5,320 nt of DNA from Campylobacterales bacterium (GTDB lineage: Bacteria > Campylobacterota_A > Desulfurellia > JAADFJ01), in the NCBI GenBank assembly GCA_027080125.1, contig JALWSW010000129.1, forward strand, positions 1 to 5,320. The letters run 5' to 3'. A model generated the notes under the pieces. It was not told where the DNA came from and did not search any database. It saw only the letters and a list, made by a program, of their open reading frames with translations. A program made the translations under genes and the position numbers. Of this stretch, positions 1-5,100 are shown in pieces; the first letter of the stretch is position 1; each line of letters opens with the position of its first letter.

Positions 1-1
1 A

Positions 2-859
2 CTAAAGATAGCCGAAGATACGCTCAAATCATACAAAAAAACCTACGAATATAGAAAAAGCCAGTATAAATATGGTGAAATCAGCAAACTTGTGGTTCAG
101 CAGGCAAAATATCAATATGAAAATGCAAAAATTCTTTCTGAATCTTTGAAAGAGCAGAGAATGGTGCAGATGAGCGCTATGTCCGTTTTGCTTGGAAGGA
201 GCCCGAAGGAGATTTTCAAAAACAATGTTATGCTCAATAAAGCTCTGCCTTCTCCGCCGAGGATTCCCTATGCTCTGCCCTCATCCATATTGGAAAATAG
301 GCCGGATATAAAGTCAGCAGAGGAAAATATGAGAGCCAAAAATGCACTGATCGGCGCGGCAAAGGCTGCATATTTTCCTTCAATTTCCTTAACCGGTTTA
401 CTTGGTTTTCAGAGTGACGAGTTGGGTAGCGTAATAGGTAATTCTGCGAAAATATGGAGTATTAGCGCAGCTACGGGGATGCCTGTTTTTGATTTCGGAA
501 GAACCGGCTCCAATGTTAAGATAGCGAAGTTGCAGAAAGAAGAGGCGGTAATCAGATATAAGAAAACTGTGAGAAATGCGTTCAAAGAGGTTTTCGACGC
601 TCTGAACAGTCTGAGGATTTCAAAAAATCAATTGATAGCTCAACGCAGCGCGGTTGGTGCCCTCAAAAGGGCGCTTCATCTATCAGAGCAAAGATATGCC
701 AGCGGGTATTCAAGTTATCTGGAGGTGCTTGATGCACAAAAAGGGTATCTGAGGGCAAAGTTGAATTTAGAAAGATTGAAAGCAGATGTTCTGATAAACG
801 AGGTTACGCTGTATAAGGCATTAGGCGGCGGTTGGAGCCCAGATAGTGGAAAAGATTGA
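2..859 (+). CDS. Outer-membrane efflux protein, OprM/CusC/NodT type (5' end missing)
   Basis: This is the C-terminal part of a TolC-superfamily outer-membrane channel for efflux systems; about 285 residues are visible. The frame is open from base 2, so the gene begins outside the window, and the GTG at 92 is an internal valine codon rather than a start. Family members are usually about 450-480 residues, so roughly 40% is missing. Hallmarks of the RND-associated branch are present: ENRPDIKSAEENMRAKNALIGAAKAAYFP-type helix (about 297-378), the ISLTG strand, PVFDFGRTGSNV (about 484-524), SEQRYASGYSSYLEVLDAQ (about 682-738), and the terminal LYKALGGGW. These alternate the periplasmic alpha-barrel helices with the second beta-barrel hairpin. 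The missing N-terminus would show whether it carries a lipoprotein signal. The thioesterase gene follows 74 bp later on the same strand. Its partner pump is probably encoded upstream, but the ABC exporter downstream also needs such a channel. The family call is firm; the substrate is unknown. Confidence 0.93.
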   Translation, partial: LKIAEDTLKSYKKTYEYRKSQYKYGEISKLVVQQAKYQYENAKILSESLKEQRMVQMSAMSVLLGRSPKEIFKNNVMLNKALPSPPRIPYALPSSILENRPDIKSAEENMRAKNALIGAAKAAYFPSISLTGLLGFQSDELGSVIGNSAKIWSISAATGMPVFDFGRTGSNVKIAKLQKEEAVIRYKKTVRNAFKEVFDALNSLRISKNQLIAQRSAVGALKRALHLSEQRYASGYSSYLEVLDAQKGYLRAKLNLERLKADVLINEVTLYKALGGGWSPDSGKD

Positions 860-933
860 GGGGTTAATGAAAAATCGCTTCTTTGGAAAAAAATGTGTAT
901 TCGGACAGACTGTTTGATAGGGGAGGATGAGAA

Positions 934-1338
934 ATGAAATATAAAAGACTCAAAGAGTATTTTGAAGAAAATGACAAATTTGCCAAAAAGAACGACATAA
1001 AACTTTTGGAAGTTGAAGAAGGCTATGCAAAAACGGCGGTGAGGATAAACGATGGCTATTTGAATACAGCCGGCGTGGTTCATGGCGGCGCAATCTTTAC
1101 ACTCGCTGATGTTGCATTTGCCGCTGCTTCCAATTCTCATGGAAGCCTGGCGCTTGCGATAAATGTATCTATCTCTTTTTTGAGAGCCGCAAGATCAGGA
1201 ACCCTATACGCAACGGCCAGGGAGATAGACAGAAATAAAAAACTTGCAAGTTACCGGGTCGATGTTACTGATGAAAAAGATCGGATTATCGCCATTTTTC
1301 AGGGAATGGTGTATATCAAAACCGGTACTATGCGCTGA
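934..1338 (+). CDS. PaaI-family hotdog-fold acyl-CoA thioesterase
   Basis: This is a 134-residue cytosolic thioesterase that hydrolyses acyl- or aryl-CoA esters to free acid plus CoA. The length is typical of the single-hotdog PaaI family. The diagnostic stretch is GVVHGGAIFTLADVAFAAA at residues 47-65: HGG (50-52) starts the central helix, and Asp59 in TLAD matches the catalytic Asp of E. coli PaaI. The later strand ALAINVSISFLRAARSGTLYATA (about 73-95) and the GMVYIK end also fit the fold. The ATG at 934 is chosen because GGGAGG (921-926) lies 7 nt upstream. No clear promoter is visible after the efflux gene, so it may be co-transcribed with it. A strong terminator follows the stop. There are no phenylacetate-degradation genes in view, so a general housekeeping role in clearing stalled CoA thioesters is as likely as an aromatic pathway role. 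Confidence 0.9.
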   Translation: MKYKRLKEYFEENDKFAKKNDIKLLEVEEGYAKTAVRINDGYLNTAGVVHGGAIFTLADVAFAAASNSHGSLALAINVSISFLRAARSGTLYATAREIDRNKKLASYRVDVTDEKDRIIAIFQGMVYIKTGTMR

Positions 1339-1392
1339 GAGGTCGATTGTCAAAGCAAAGCACTCCTGTTATGCGGAGTATAATTTCCGTGT

Positions 1393-1435
1393 TAGATAAG
1401 GCAGGTCAAACTATCAACCTGCCTTATCTATTTTT
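1393..1435 (+). terminator. Strong intrinsic terminator after the thioesterase gene
   Basis: A perfect 14-bp inverted repeat, TAGATAAGGCAGGT (1393-1406) with ACCTGCCTTATCTA (1417-1430), encloses a 10-nt loop and is followed directly by TTTTT (1431-1435). The U-tract lies on the plus side, so it ends the efflux/thioesterase transcript. The opposite side of the stem is not clearly T-rich, so it is a poorer terminator for the minus-strand remnant that converges on it. A smaller 5-bp hairpin (ACTCC 1362-1366 with GGAGT 1375-1379) lies between the stop codon and this stem; it has no U-tract and may be incidental. Confidence 0.88.
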
Positions 1436-1458
1436 CTATCTACCTATTGCCTTGGATC

Positions 1459-1671
1459 TCAGTCTTGTTTAAGACCGATAATAAAGTCTTTTACATATGG
1501 CAAAAATCCTATAAAAAACAACAGACCTCCTGCCAATCTTACACCGTACCATAATAACATATGAGGTTGAGCGGCTATGTATCCCTCGCCCATTACTCTT
1601 GCGATCGTTATCTGTATAAGTCCGCCTACCGTAAGTGCGACTACCATTATTATCATTGCCAGCGGCTGCAA
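1459..1671 (-). pseudogene. C-terminal remnant of a heme-copper oxidase / NorB-like large subunit
   Basis: The minus-strand frame encodes about 70 residues with two hydrophobic helices (about residues 5-25 and 40-60) joined by ARVMGEGYIAAQPHMLLWYGVRLAGG. This pattern resembles the last two helices of NorB or cbb3-type oxidase subunit I, which run a helix ending in a glycine-rich segment, a short polar loop, then an aromatic helix with an R-x-x-G-G-x-x-F motif. Those proteins have 12 or more helices. The heme and copper histidine ligands would lie upstream and are absent. The frame is open to 1701 and is closed by TAA at 1702-1704. The only in-frame starts are TTG (1669-1671) and internal ATGs, none with a good Shine-Dalgarno site. 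I therefore read it as a truncated gene, possibly cut by a rearrangement near the adjacent repeat cluster. The alternative is a small intact two-helix membrane protein. The family resemblance is from memory and only moderately certain. Confidence 0.5.
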
Positions 1672-1776
1672 AGCAATCTTTCTTTCAAAATTATTTCTCT
1701 CTTACTTTTTGAACGATCAAAAAATGAATGATTAAAAAAACAAAGGAGAGTTTAGTTTGCGCCTTGGTTTGAAAGA

Positions 1777-1922
1777 GAGACTGCTTCGTCGGCTCTCCTT
1801 GCAGTGACAGTGTGAGAAAGACTGCCGCGCGCTTTCAGCGCTCGCAGTGGCAGGAAAAATAAAAGCTCCTCGCAGTGAGGGTGCGGAAGGAGACTGCCGC
1901 GGAGTGAGTCCTGACAGTGACA
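1777..1922. repeat. Cluster of hairpin-forming REP-like repeats (three full units, one partial)
   Basis: Three 33-nt units lie at 1777-1809, 1820-1852 and 1890-1922. Each starts (G)ACTGC and ends with a GCAGTGACA-like block (GCAGTGACA, GCAGTGGCA, ACAGTGACA). A right-half fragment (GCAGTGAGG) lies at about 1865-1880. The ends ACTGC and GCAGT pair, so each unit can fold into a hairpin; the second unit has an additional inner stem, GCGCT-TTC-AGCGC. Read on the minus strand, the first unit follows the pattern TGTCAcTGCaAGGAG...CGACGAAGCAgTCTC, which I recall as a dispersed repeat in many unrelated environmental genomes. Minus-strand open frames here give low-complexity Arg/Ser/His/Cys peptides typical of over-annotated repeats. 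The gene-free stretch 1672-1978 contains this cluster. Its left flank (1705-1776) holds only A/T-rich sequence, plus AAGGAGAG (1743-1750), complementary to CTCTCCTT (1793-1800) in the first unit. No transposase is present. Confidence 0.8.
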
Positions 1923-1944
1923 TTTATCAACAATCTGTTAATAT
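1917..1944 (+). promoter_or_regulatory. Candidate promoter for the MaoC-like gene, -35 box inside the last repeat unit
   Basis: GTGACA (1917-1922; 5 of 6 to TTGACA) is followed after 16 nt by TAATAT (1939-1944; 4 of 6 to TATAAT, with the key T, A and final T kept). A start near 1951 would give a leader of about 28 nt containing GGAGG at 1970-1974. The -35 box is the conserved end of the last hairpin repeat. This is a match by eye in A/T-rich sequence, so support is modest. Confidence 0.4.
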
Positions 1945-1978
1945 TTAATAAGATAAACAAAGTTTTTTTGGAGGATTT

Positions 1979-2431
1979 ATGAGCAAGGGTCGGTTTTTGG
2001 ATGATTTCAAAGTCGGGGAAAGATTCCAGACAAAAGGCGTTACGATAACCGAAGGTGAAATTATTCATTTTGCCATGCAGTATGATCCGCAGCCGTTTCA
2101 CCTTGATGTGACAGCCGGATTAAAGTCTCCGTATAAAGGTCTGATAGCAAGCGGTTTCCATACGGTAGCTATATGCTTTAGAATGTTTATTCAGAGCGGT
2201 ATTCTGGCAGCTTCCAGCATCGGTTCGCCGGGAATTGATGAGCTAAGATGGCTGGCTCCGGTTCGCCCCGGCGATACGCTGCGTACAGAGGCTGAGGTTC
2301 TTATGGTTAAACCATCATCGTCCAAGCCTGACAGAGGTATATTGCGCATGAAATACATTGGTATTAATCAAAACGGAACGAAGGTGCTCTCATTTATAGT
2401 AAATCACCTTCTTTTGCGGCACAAAATATAA
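1979..2431 (+). CDS. MaoC-like (R)-specific enoyl-CoA hydratase / dehydratase
   Basis: This is a 150-residue single-hotdog MaoC-family protein, likely adding water to trans-2-enoyl-CoA to give (R)-3-hydroxyacyl-CoA, or the reverse, in the cytosol. The N-terminus FLDDFKVGERF and TITEGEIIHFA fit the family. The hydratase motif follows: YDPQPFHLD at residues 35-43, where Asp36 and His41 match the catalytic Asp/His pair of PhaJ-type hydratases. GLIASGFHT (54-62) and the strand LAPVRPGDTLRTEAEV (about 92-107) complete the fold. Single-domain size matches PhaJ-like enzymes rather than two-domain MaoC fusions. The ATG at 1979 is supported by GGAGG (1970-1974), spaced a little short at 4 nt. It stands alone between the repeat cluster and a tRNA, so the pathway cannot be read from context; fatty-acid oxidation, PHA precursor supply or a branched-chain acid route are all possible. 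Confidence 0.9.
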   Translation: MSKGRFLDDFKVGERFQTKGVTITEGEIIHFAMQYDPQPFHLDVTAGLKSPYKGLIASGFHTVAICFRMFIQSGILAASSIGSPGIDELRWLAPVRPGDTLRTEAEVLMVKPSSSKPDRGILRMKYIGINQNGTKVLSFIVNHLLLRHKI

Positions 2432-2441
2432 CCGCAATTTT
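2414..2441 (+). terminator. Weak intrinsic terminator overlapping the MaoC-like stop codon
   Basis: TTGCGG (2414-2419) pairs with CCGCAA (2432-2437) around a 12-nt loop that contains the end of the coding sequence, and TTTT (2438-2441) then AATT follows. The six-bp stem and wide loop make this much weaker than the terminator after the thioesterase gene. Its position just before the tRNA promoter suggests it separates the two units. Confidence 0.42.
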
Positions 2442-2451
2442 AATTCTGAAT

Positions 2452-2480
2452 TTGCATAATGAATCCGAGCAGATTATAAT
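2452..2480 (+). promoter_or_regulatory. Sigma70-type promoter of the tRNA-Arg gene
   Basis: A perfect -10 box TATAAT (2475-2480) lies 17 nt after TTGCAT (2452-2457), which keeps the TTG core of a -35 box. Transcription would start near 2486-2488, only a few bases before the mature tRNA 5' end at 2492. This is a normal arrangement for a single-gene tRNA unit. Confidence 0.72.
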
Positions 2481-2491
2481 ACAGCTCAGAT

Positions 2492-2568
2492 GCGCCCATA
2501 GCTCAGCCGGATAGAGCATCAGTTTGCGGAACTGGAGGCCAGAGGTTCGAATCCTCTTGGGCGCACCA
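2492..2568 (+). tRNA. tRNA-Arg, anticodon GCG, CCA encoded
   Basis: The cloverleaf is complete. The acceptor GCGCCCA (2492-2498) pairs fully with TGGGCGC (2558-2564), and the D stem is GCTC/GAGC with loop AGCCGGATA. The anticodon stem TCAGT/ACTGG has one T-G pair, and its 7-nt loop TTGCGGA (2524-2530) places anticodon GCG at 2526-2528. The variable loop is AGGCC, and the T arm is AGAGG-TTCGAAT-CCTCT. Discriminator A73 (2565) is followed by encoded CCA (2566-2568). Arginine identity is supported by C35 and by A20 in the D loop, both known arginine determinants. GCG reads CGC and CGU directly. Most bacteria instead use an ACG tRNA edited to inosine by TadA, so this choice is notable. The adaptor gene's promoter begins 5 nt after the CCA, and no terminator is visible between them. 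Confidence 0.96.
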
Positions 2569-2573
2569 TTTAA

Positions 2574-2601
2574 TTGACAAAATCGGTCTTGGGTTTACAA
2601 T
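2574..2601 (+). promoter_or_regulatory. Near-consensus promoter for the exporter operon, adjoining the start codon
   Basis: A perfect -35 TTGACA (2574-2579), a 16-nt spacer and TACAAT (2596-2601; 5 of 6) form the best promoter in the window. The usual 6-8 nt from the -10 box puts the transcript start at about 2607-2609, coinciding with the ATG at 2609. No Shine-Dalgarno sequence precedes that ATG. If this promoter is used, the mRNA would be leaderless or nearly so. The -35 box begins 5 nt after the tRNA end, so read-through from the tRNA promoter could give a second, leadered transcript. Confidence 0.7.
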
Positions 2602-2608
2602 TTCTTTT

Positions 2609-3649
2609 ATGCGAAAAAGCGTTGTTTCTGTAAGCATCATTATCGCCGCATCGGTTGCCGCTTTCATCTTTTTTATTTCTAACCGAAAAACCGCTCCGGC
2701 AGGATTTGTCTATTCCTCAGGAACAGTAACCGGGGACGAGATTATGATTTCCTCGAAATTTCCCGGTAGAATAAAAAAGGTGTATGTATCAAGAGGCTCT
2801 GATGTTAAAAAGGGGCAGATACTTTTTGCAATCGATGATAAACAGTTGATAGAGGAAAAAGAGGCTCAGAAAGCTCGGATAATAGCCGAGCAAATCAGAT
2901 TAAAGGAGCTGTCAAAAAGTATCCCGTCTGAGATAACCCGGTTAAAGGATGAAGCCAAATCGTTTTTTTCAAACTATAAGATGCTTTTACCGCTTTTGAA
3001 AAATGCCAAAAAAGATTATCTGCGTTATGACAGGCTTCTTAAGAGCGGGTCGGTATCTGAAAGAGAAGCCGAAAAGATACAAGCCGCCTATCTGAGTATT
3101 AAGCAAAAAACTGATTCCGCATTAAGCCTGTATCGCTCTGCCAGCAACGCATATATTGCGGCAAAAGCAAAATCTGATCGGATAAAGATGCAAAGCGAAA
3201 CGATTGCTGCATTAAAACATCGGTTGGAGATAATCTCAACCAGAATTGAGGACAGCAGAGTTAAAAGTCCGGTTGATGGAATCGTAACGGGACAATTTCA
3301 TTATGAAGGCGAGGTTGTTGCGCCCGGGGTTCCTGTTATCTCGATTATCAACCCGAACAAGCTTTATCTGAAAATATTTGTGGCAGAAAGCCAATTCAAC
3401 CGTCTCAAGCTGGGTCAGCTTGCAAGAATATATATAGAGGGCGAAAAACCGTTTAAAGGCACGGTTTCCTATATAGCCAGCCAGGCAGAGTTTACACCCA
3501 AGAATGTTGAGACTAAAAAGCAGAGAGTTGCGCTTGTTTATGAGGTGCATATTGCATTGAAAAATCGGGATAATCTGCTTAAAAACGGGATGATAGCCGA
3601 TGTTGCGATAAGAATCGATTCCTCGAAAGAATGGCCGAAATCGCTATAG
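2609..3649 (+). CDS. HlyD-family periplasmic adaptor of a YbhGFSR-type ABC exporter
   Basis: This 346-residue membrane-fusion protein should be anchored in the inner membrane and span the periplasm, linking the ABC transporter to an outer-membrane channel. Residues 2-3 (RK) and a hydrophobic segment at about 5-23 form an uncleaved anchor with no lipobox cysteine. The first lipoyl half lies at about 40-80 (FPGRIKKVYVSRGSDVKKGQ). A long helical hairpin rich in Lys, Glu and Ala runs over about 80-212. The second lipoyl half starts RVKSPVDGIV at 217, followed by a beta-barrel domain (about 250-340). EFTPKNVET at 294-302 with the closing LKNGMIADV is characteristic of the YbhG/YhiI branch. The ATG at 2609 is required for the anchor but lacks a Shine-Dalgarno sequence. 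The end overlaps the ATPase start by 19 bp. E. coli YbhGFSR is linked to drug and cation export; the substrate here cannot be inferred. Confidence 0.92.
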   Translation: MRKSVVSVSIIIAASVAAFIFFISNRKTAPAGFVYSSGTVTGDEIMISSKFPGRIKKVYVSRGSDVKKGQILFAIDDKQLIEEKEAQKARIIAEQIRLKELSKSIPSEITRLKDEAKSFFSNYKMLLPLLKNAKKDYLRYDRLLKSGSVSEREAEKIQAAYLSIKQKTDSALSLYRSASNAYIAAKAKSDRIKMQSETIAALKHRLEIISTRIEDSRVKSPVDGIVTGQFHYEGEVVAPGVPVISIINPNKLYLKIFVAESQFNRLKLGQLARIYIEGEKPFKGTVSYIASQAEFTPKNVETKKQRVALVYEVHIALKNRDNLLKNGMIADVAIRIDSSKEWPKSL

Positions 3650-5100
3650 AGGCACGATCTATAACAAAATTTTACGGAAGGATAAAGGCGATTGACGGAA
3701 TATCGCTCAAGATACCAAAGGGTTCCATATTTGGCGTTGTGGGACCTGACGGGGCAGGTAAATCCACATTGTTAAATCTGCTTGCATCGGTTAAGAAACC
3801 TTCTTCAGGCAAGATCGACTATTTTTGCGGAAAAACAGGTTCATCCAAAAACCATAGAATTGCATTTATGCCGGAGGGACTTGGCGCAAATCTTTATGGT
3901 GAGCTTAGCGTAAAAGAAAATCTCGAATTTTTCAGCGATCTTGCAGGAAGCGATAAAAGTCTTCACGAGGAACTTTATAGGGTATCAGGTCTGTACAGAT
4001 TTAAAGAAAGAAAACAGAAGAATCTCTCCGGTGGTATGAGTCAAAAGCTTGGTCTTATCGCAACAATGGTGCAAAAACCGGAAATAATAATTCTGGATGA
4101 ACCAACTACAGGCGTTGATCCGTTAAGCAGGTTTGAGCTTTGGCAGCTTATACACCGGTTTAACAGAGATAACGGCACAACATTTATAATAGCCACCTCA
4201 TACACATACGAATCATCAAATTGCACCGATCTGGCGCTTATCTATGAGGGAAAAATTGTTGCTTCAGGCAAATCCGAAGATATCAGCTCGCCTGAGGAGC
4301 TGTTTTTAAAAGAGATTCGCGCGGCTGCCGATGATTTCTCTTTGCCTCTTGATTTGGTCAAACTTCCCGAGATAGTCATCAAAACCGATAAACTAAGCAA
4401 AAGATACGGCAATTTCTATGCTATGAAAGATATTTGCATAACAATAAAATCCAAACAGATAACAGGGCTAATCGGTGCAAACGGTGCCGGCAAAACAACG
4501 CTTATTAAATCTTTAACCGGTGTTCTGAAAGTGAGTTCAGGAAAATTTATTGCCTTGGACGGTAAAAAGGATATACGCAAAGATATCGGATACATGTCTC
4601 AAAAATTCAGCCTGTATGCCGATATGAGTGCAAAGGAGAATTTGAGGCTATTCGGAACAATTTACAGGGTAAAAAACCTCAAAAAAAGAATTGACGGCTT
4701 ATCTGAAGCTTTAAGGTTGAAACCGTTTTTAAATAGTCTGGTTGCCGACCTGCCGGTCGGAATAAAACAGCGGGTTGCGTTTGCCTCAGCCATTTTGCAT
4801 TTTCCGAAGATTCTTTTTCTTGACGAACCTACCAGCGGCGTTGACCCGGTAACCCGCAAACAGTTTTGGAAGATGATAAAGCAGTTCGCCTCAACCGGGC
4901 GCGCGGTGCTTTTCTCGACGCATTATCTTGATGAGGTAGAAGCATGCGATAAGATAATTTTTATGCATGAAGGGGCGGTTTTGGCAACCGGCACATCTAG
5001 CGGTATTATCGCAAAAGCCTCAGAGGAAAATGAAAATATTGATATTGAAGAAGCGTTTATACGCTGTATAAAAGACTCGGCGGAAAGAAAATTGATATGA
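3631..5100 (+). CDS. Double-NBD ABC transporter ATPase, YbhF-like
   Basis: This 489-residue protein carries two fused nucleotide-binding domains that power an ABC-2 type exporter from the cytosolic side. NBD1 has Walker A GPDGAGKST (38-46), signature LSGGM (132-136), Walker B IIILDE (152-157) and D-loop GVD (161-163). Its Q-loop position is Glu82 and its H-loop position is Ser190 (ATSYTYE). NBD2 has Walker A GANGAGKTT (282-290), Q-loop Gln324, Walker B ILFLDE (394-399) and H-loop His431 (STHYLDE), but its signature is LPVGIKQR (374-381) in place of LSGGQ. From memory, E. coli YbhF (about 578 residues) shares the LPxG second signature and the Ser in the first H-loop, and has a longer inter-domain linker that is much shorter here. 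The start lies inside the adaptor gene, with only a weak GAAAGA upstream, which suggests coupled translation. The stop shares ATGA with the permease start. Confidence 0.94.
   Translation: MAEIAIEARSITKFYGRIKAIDGISLKIPKGSIFGVVGPDGAGKSTLLNLLASVKKPSSGKIDYFCGKTGSSKNHRIAFMPEGLGANLYGELSVKENLEFFSDLAGSDKSLHEELYRVSGLYRFKERKQKNLSGGMSQKLGLIATMVQKPEIIILDEPTTGVDPLSRFELWQLIHRFNRDNGTTFIIATSYTYESSNCTDLALIYEGKIVASGKSEDISSPEELFLKEIRAAADDFSLPLDLVKLPEIVIKTDKLSKRYGNFYAMKDICITIKSKQITGLIGANGAGKTTLIKSLTGVLKVSSGKFIALDGKKDIRKDIGYMSQKFSLYADMSAKENLRLFGTIYRVKNLKKRIDGLSEALRLKPFLNSLVADLPVGIKQRVAFASAILHFPKILFLDEPTSGVDPVTRKQFWKMIKQFASTGRAVLFSTHYLDEVEACDKIIFMHEGAVLATGTSSGIIAKASEENENIDIEEAFIRCIKDSAERKLI

Noticed and set aside
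92..94. GTG as the start of the outer-membrane protein
   Set aside because: The frame is open upstream to the window edge and encodes plausible helix sequence (EDTLKSYKKTYEYRKSQYKYG), so this is an internal valine codon.
867..917. 16-codon open frame (ATG at 867) between the efflux and thioesterase genes, preceded by GAGGGG
   Set aside because: It is too short to judge, has no recognisable leader-peptide feature such as repeated regulatory codons, and no attenuator hairpin follows it.
715..1140. Minus-strand open frame of 141 codons
   Set aside because: It lies across the end of the efflux gene and the start of the thioesterase gene, both of which have clear family motifs, and the translation shows no recognisable domain.
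1777..1922. Possible CRISPR array
   Set aside because: Units are diverged and hairpin-shaped, the gaps between them are uneven (10 and 37 nt), one unit is only half present, and there are no cas genes.
1732..1923. Minus-strand open frame of 63 codons across the repeat cluster
   Set aside because: It is formed by the hairpin repeats, has low-complexity Ser/Arg composition, and lacks a ribosome binding site. It is typical of peptides wrongly called in such repeats.
2569..2608. tRNA 3' end as an integration (att) site
   Set aside because: No integrase, no repeated tRNA 3' fragment elsewhere in the window and no composition change follow it; the exporter operon starts directly.
3236..3550. Minus-strand open frame of 104 codons inside the adaptor gene
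   Set aside because: It is antisense to a well-supported HlyD-family region and has no motif of its own.
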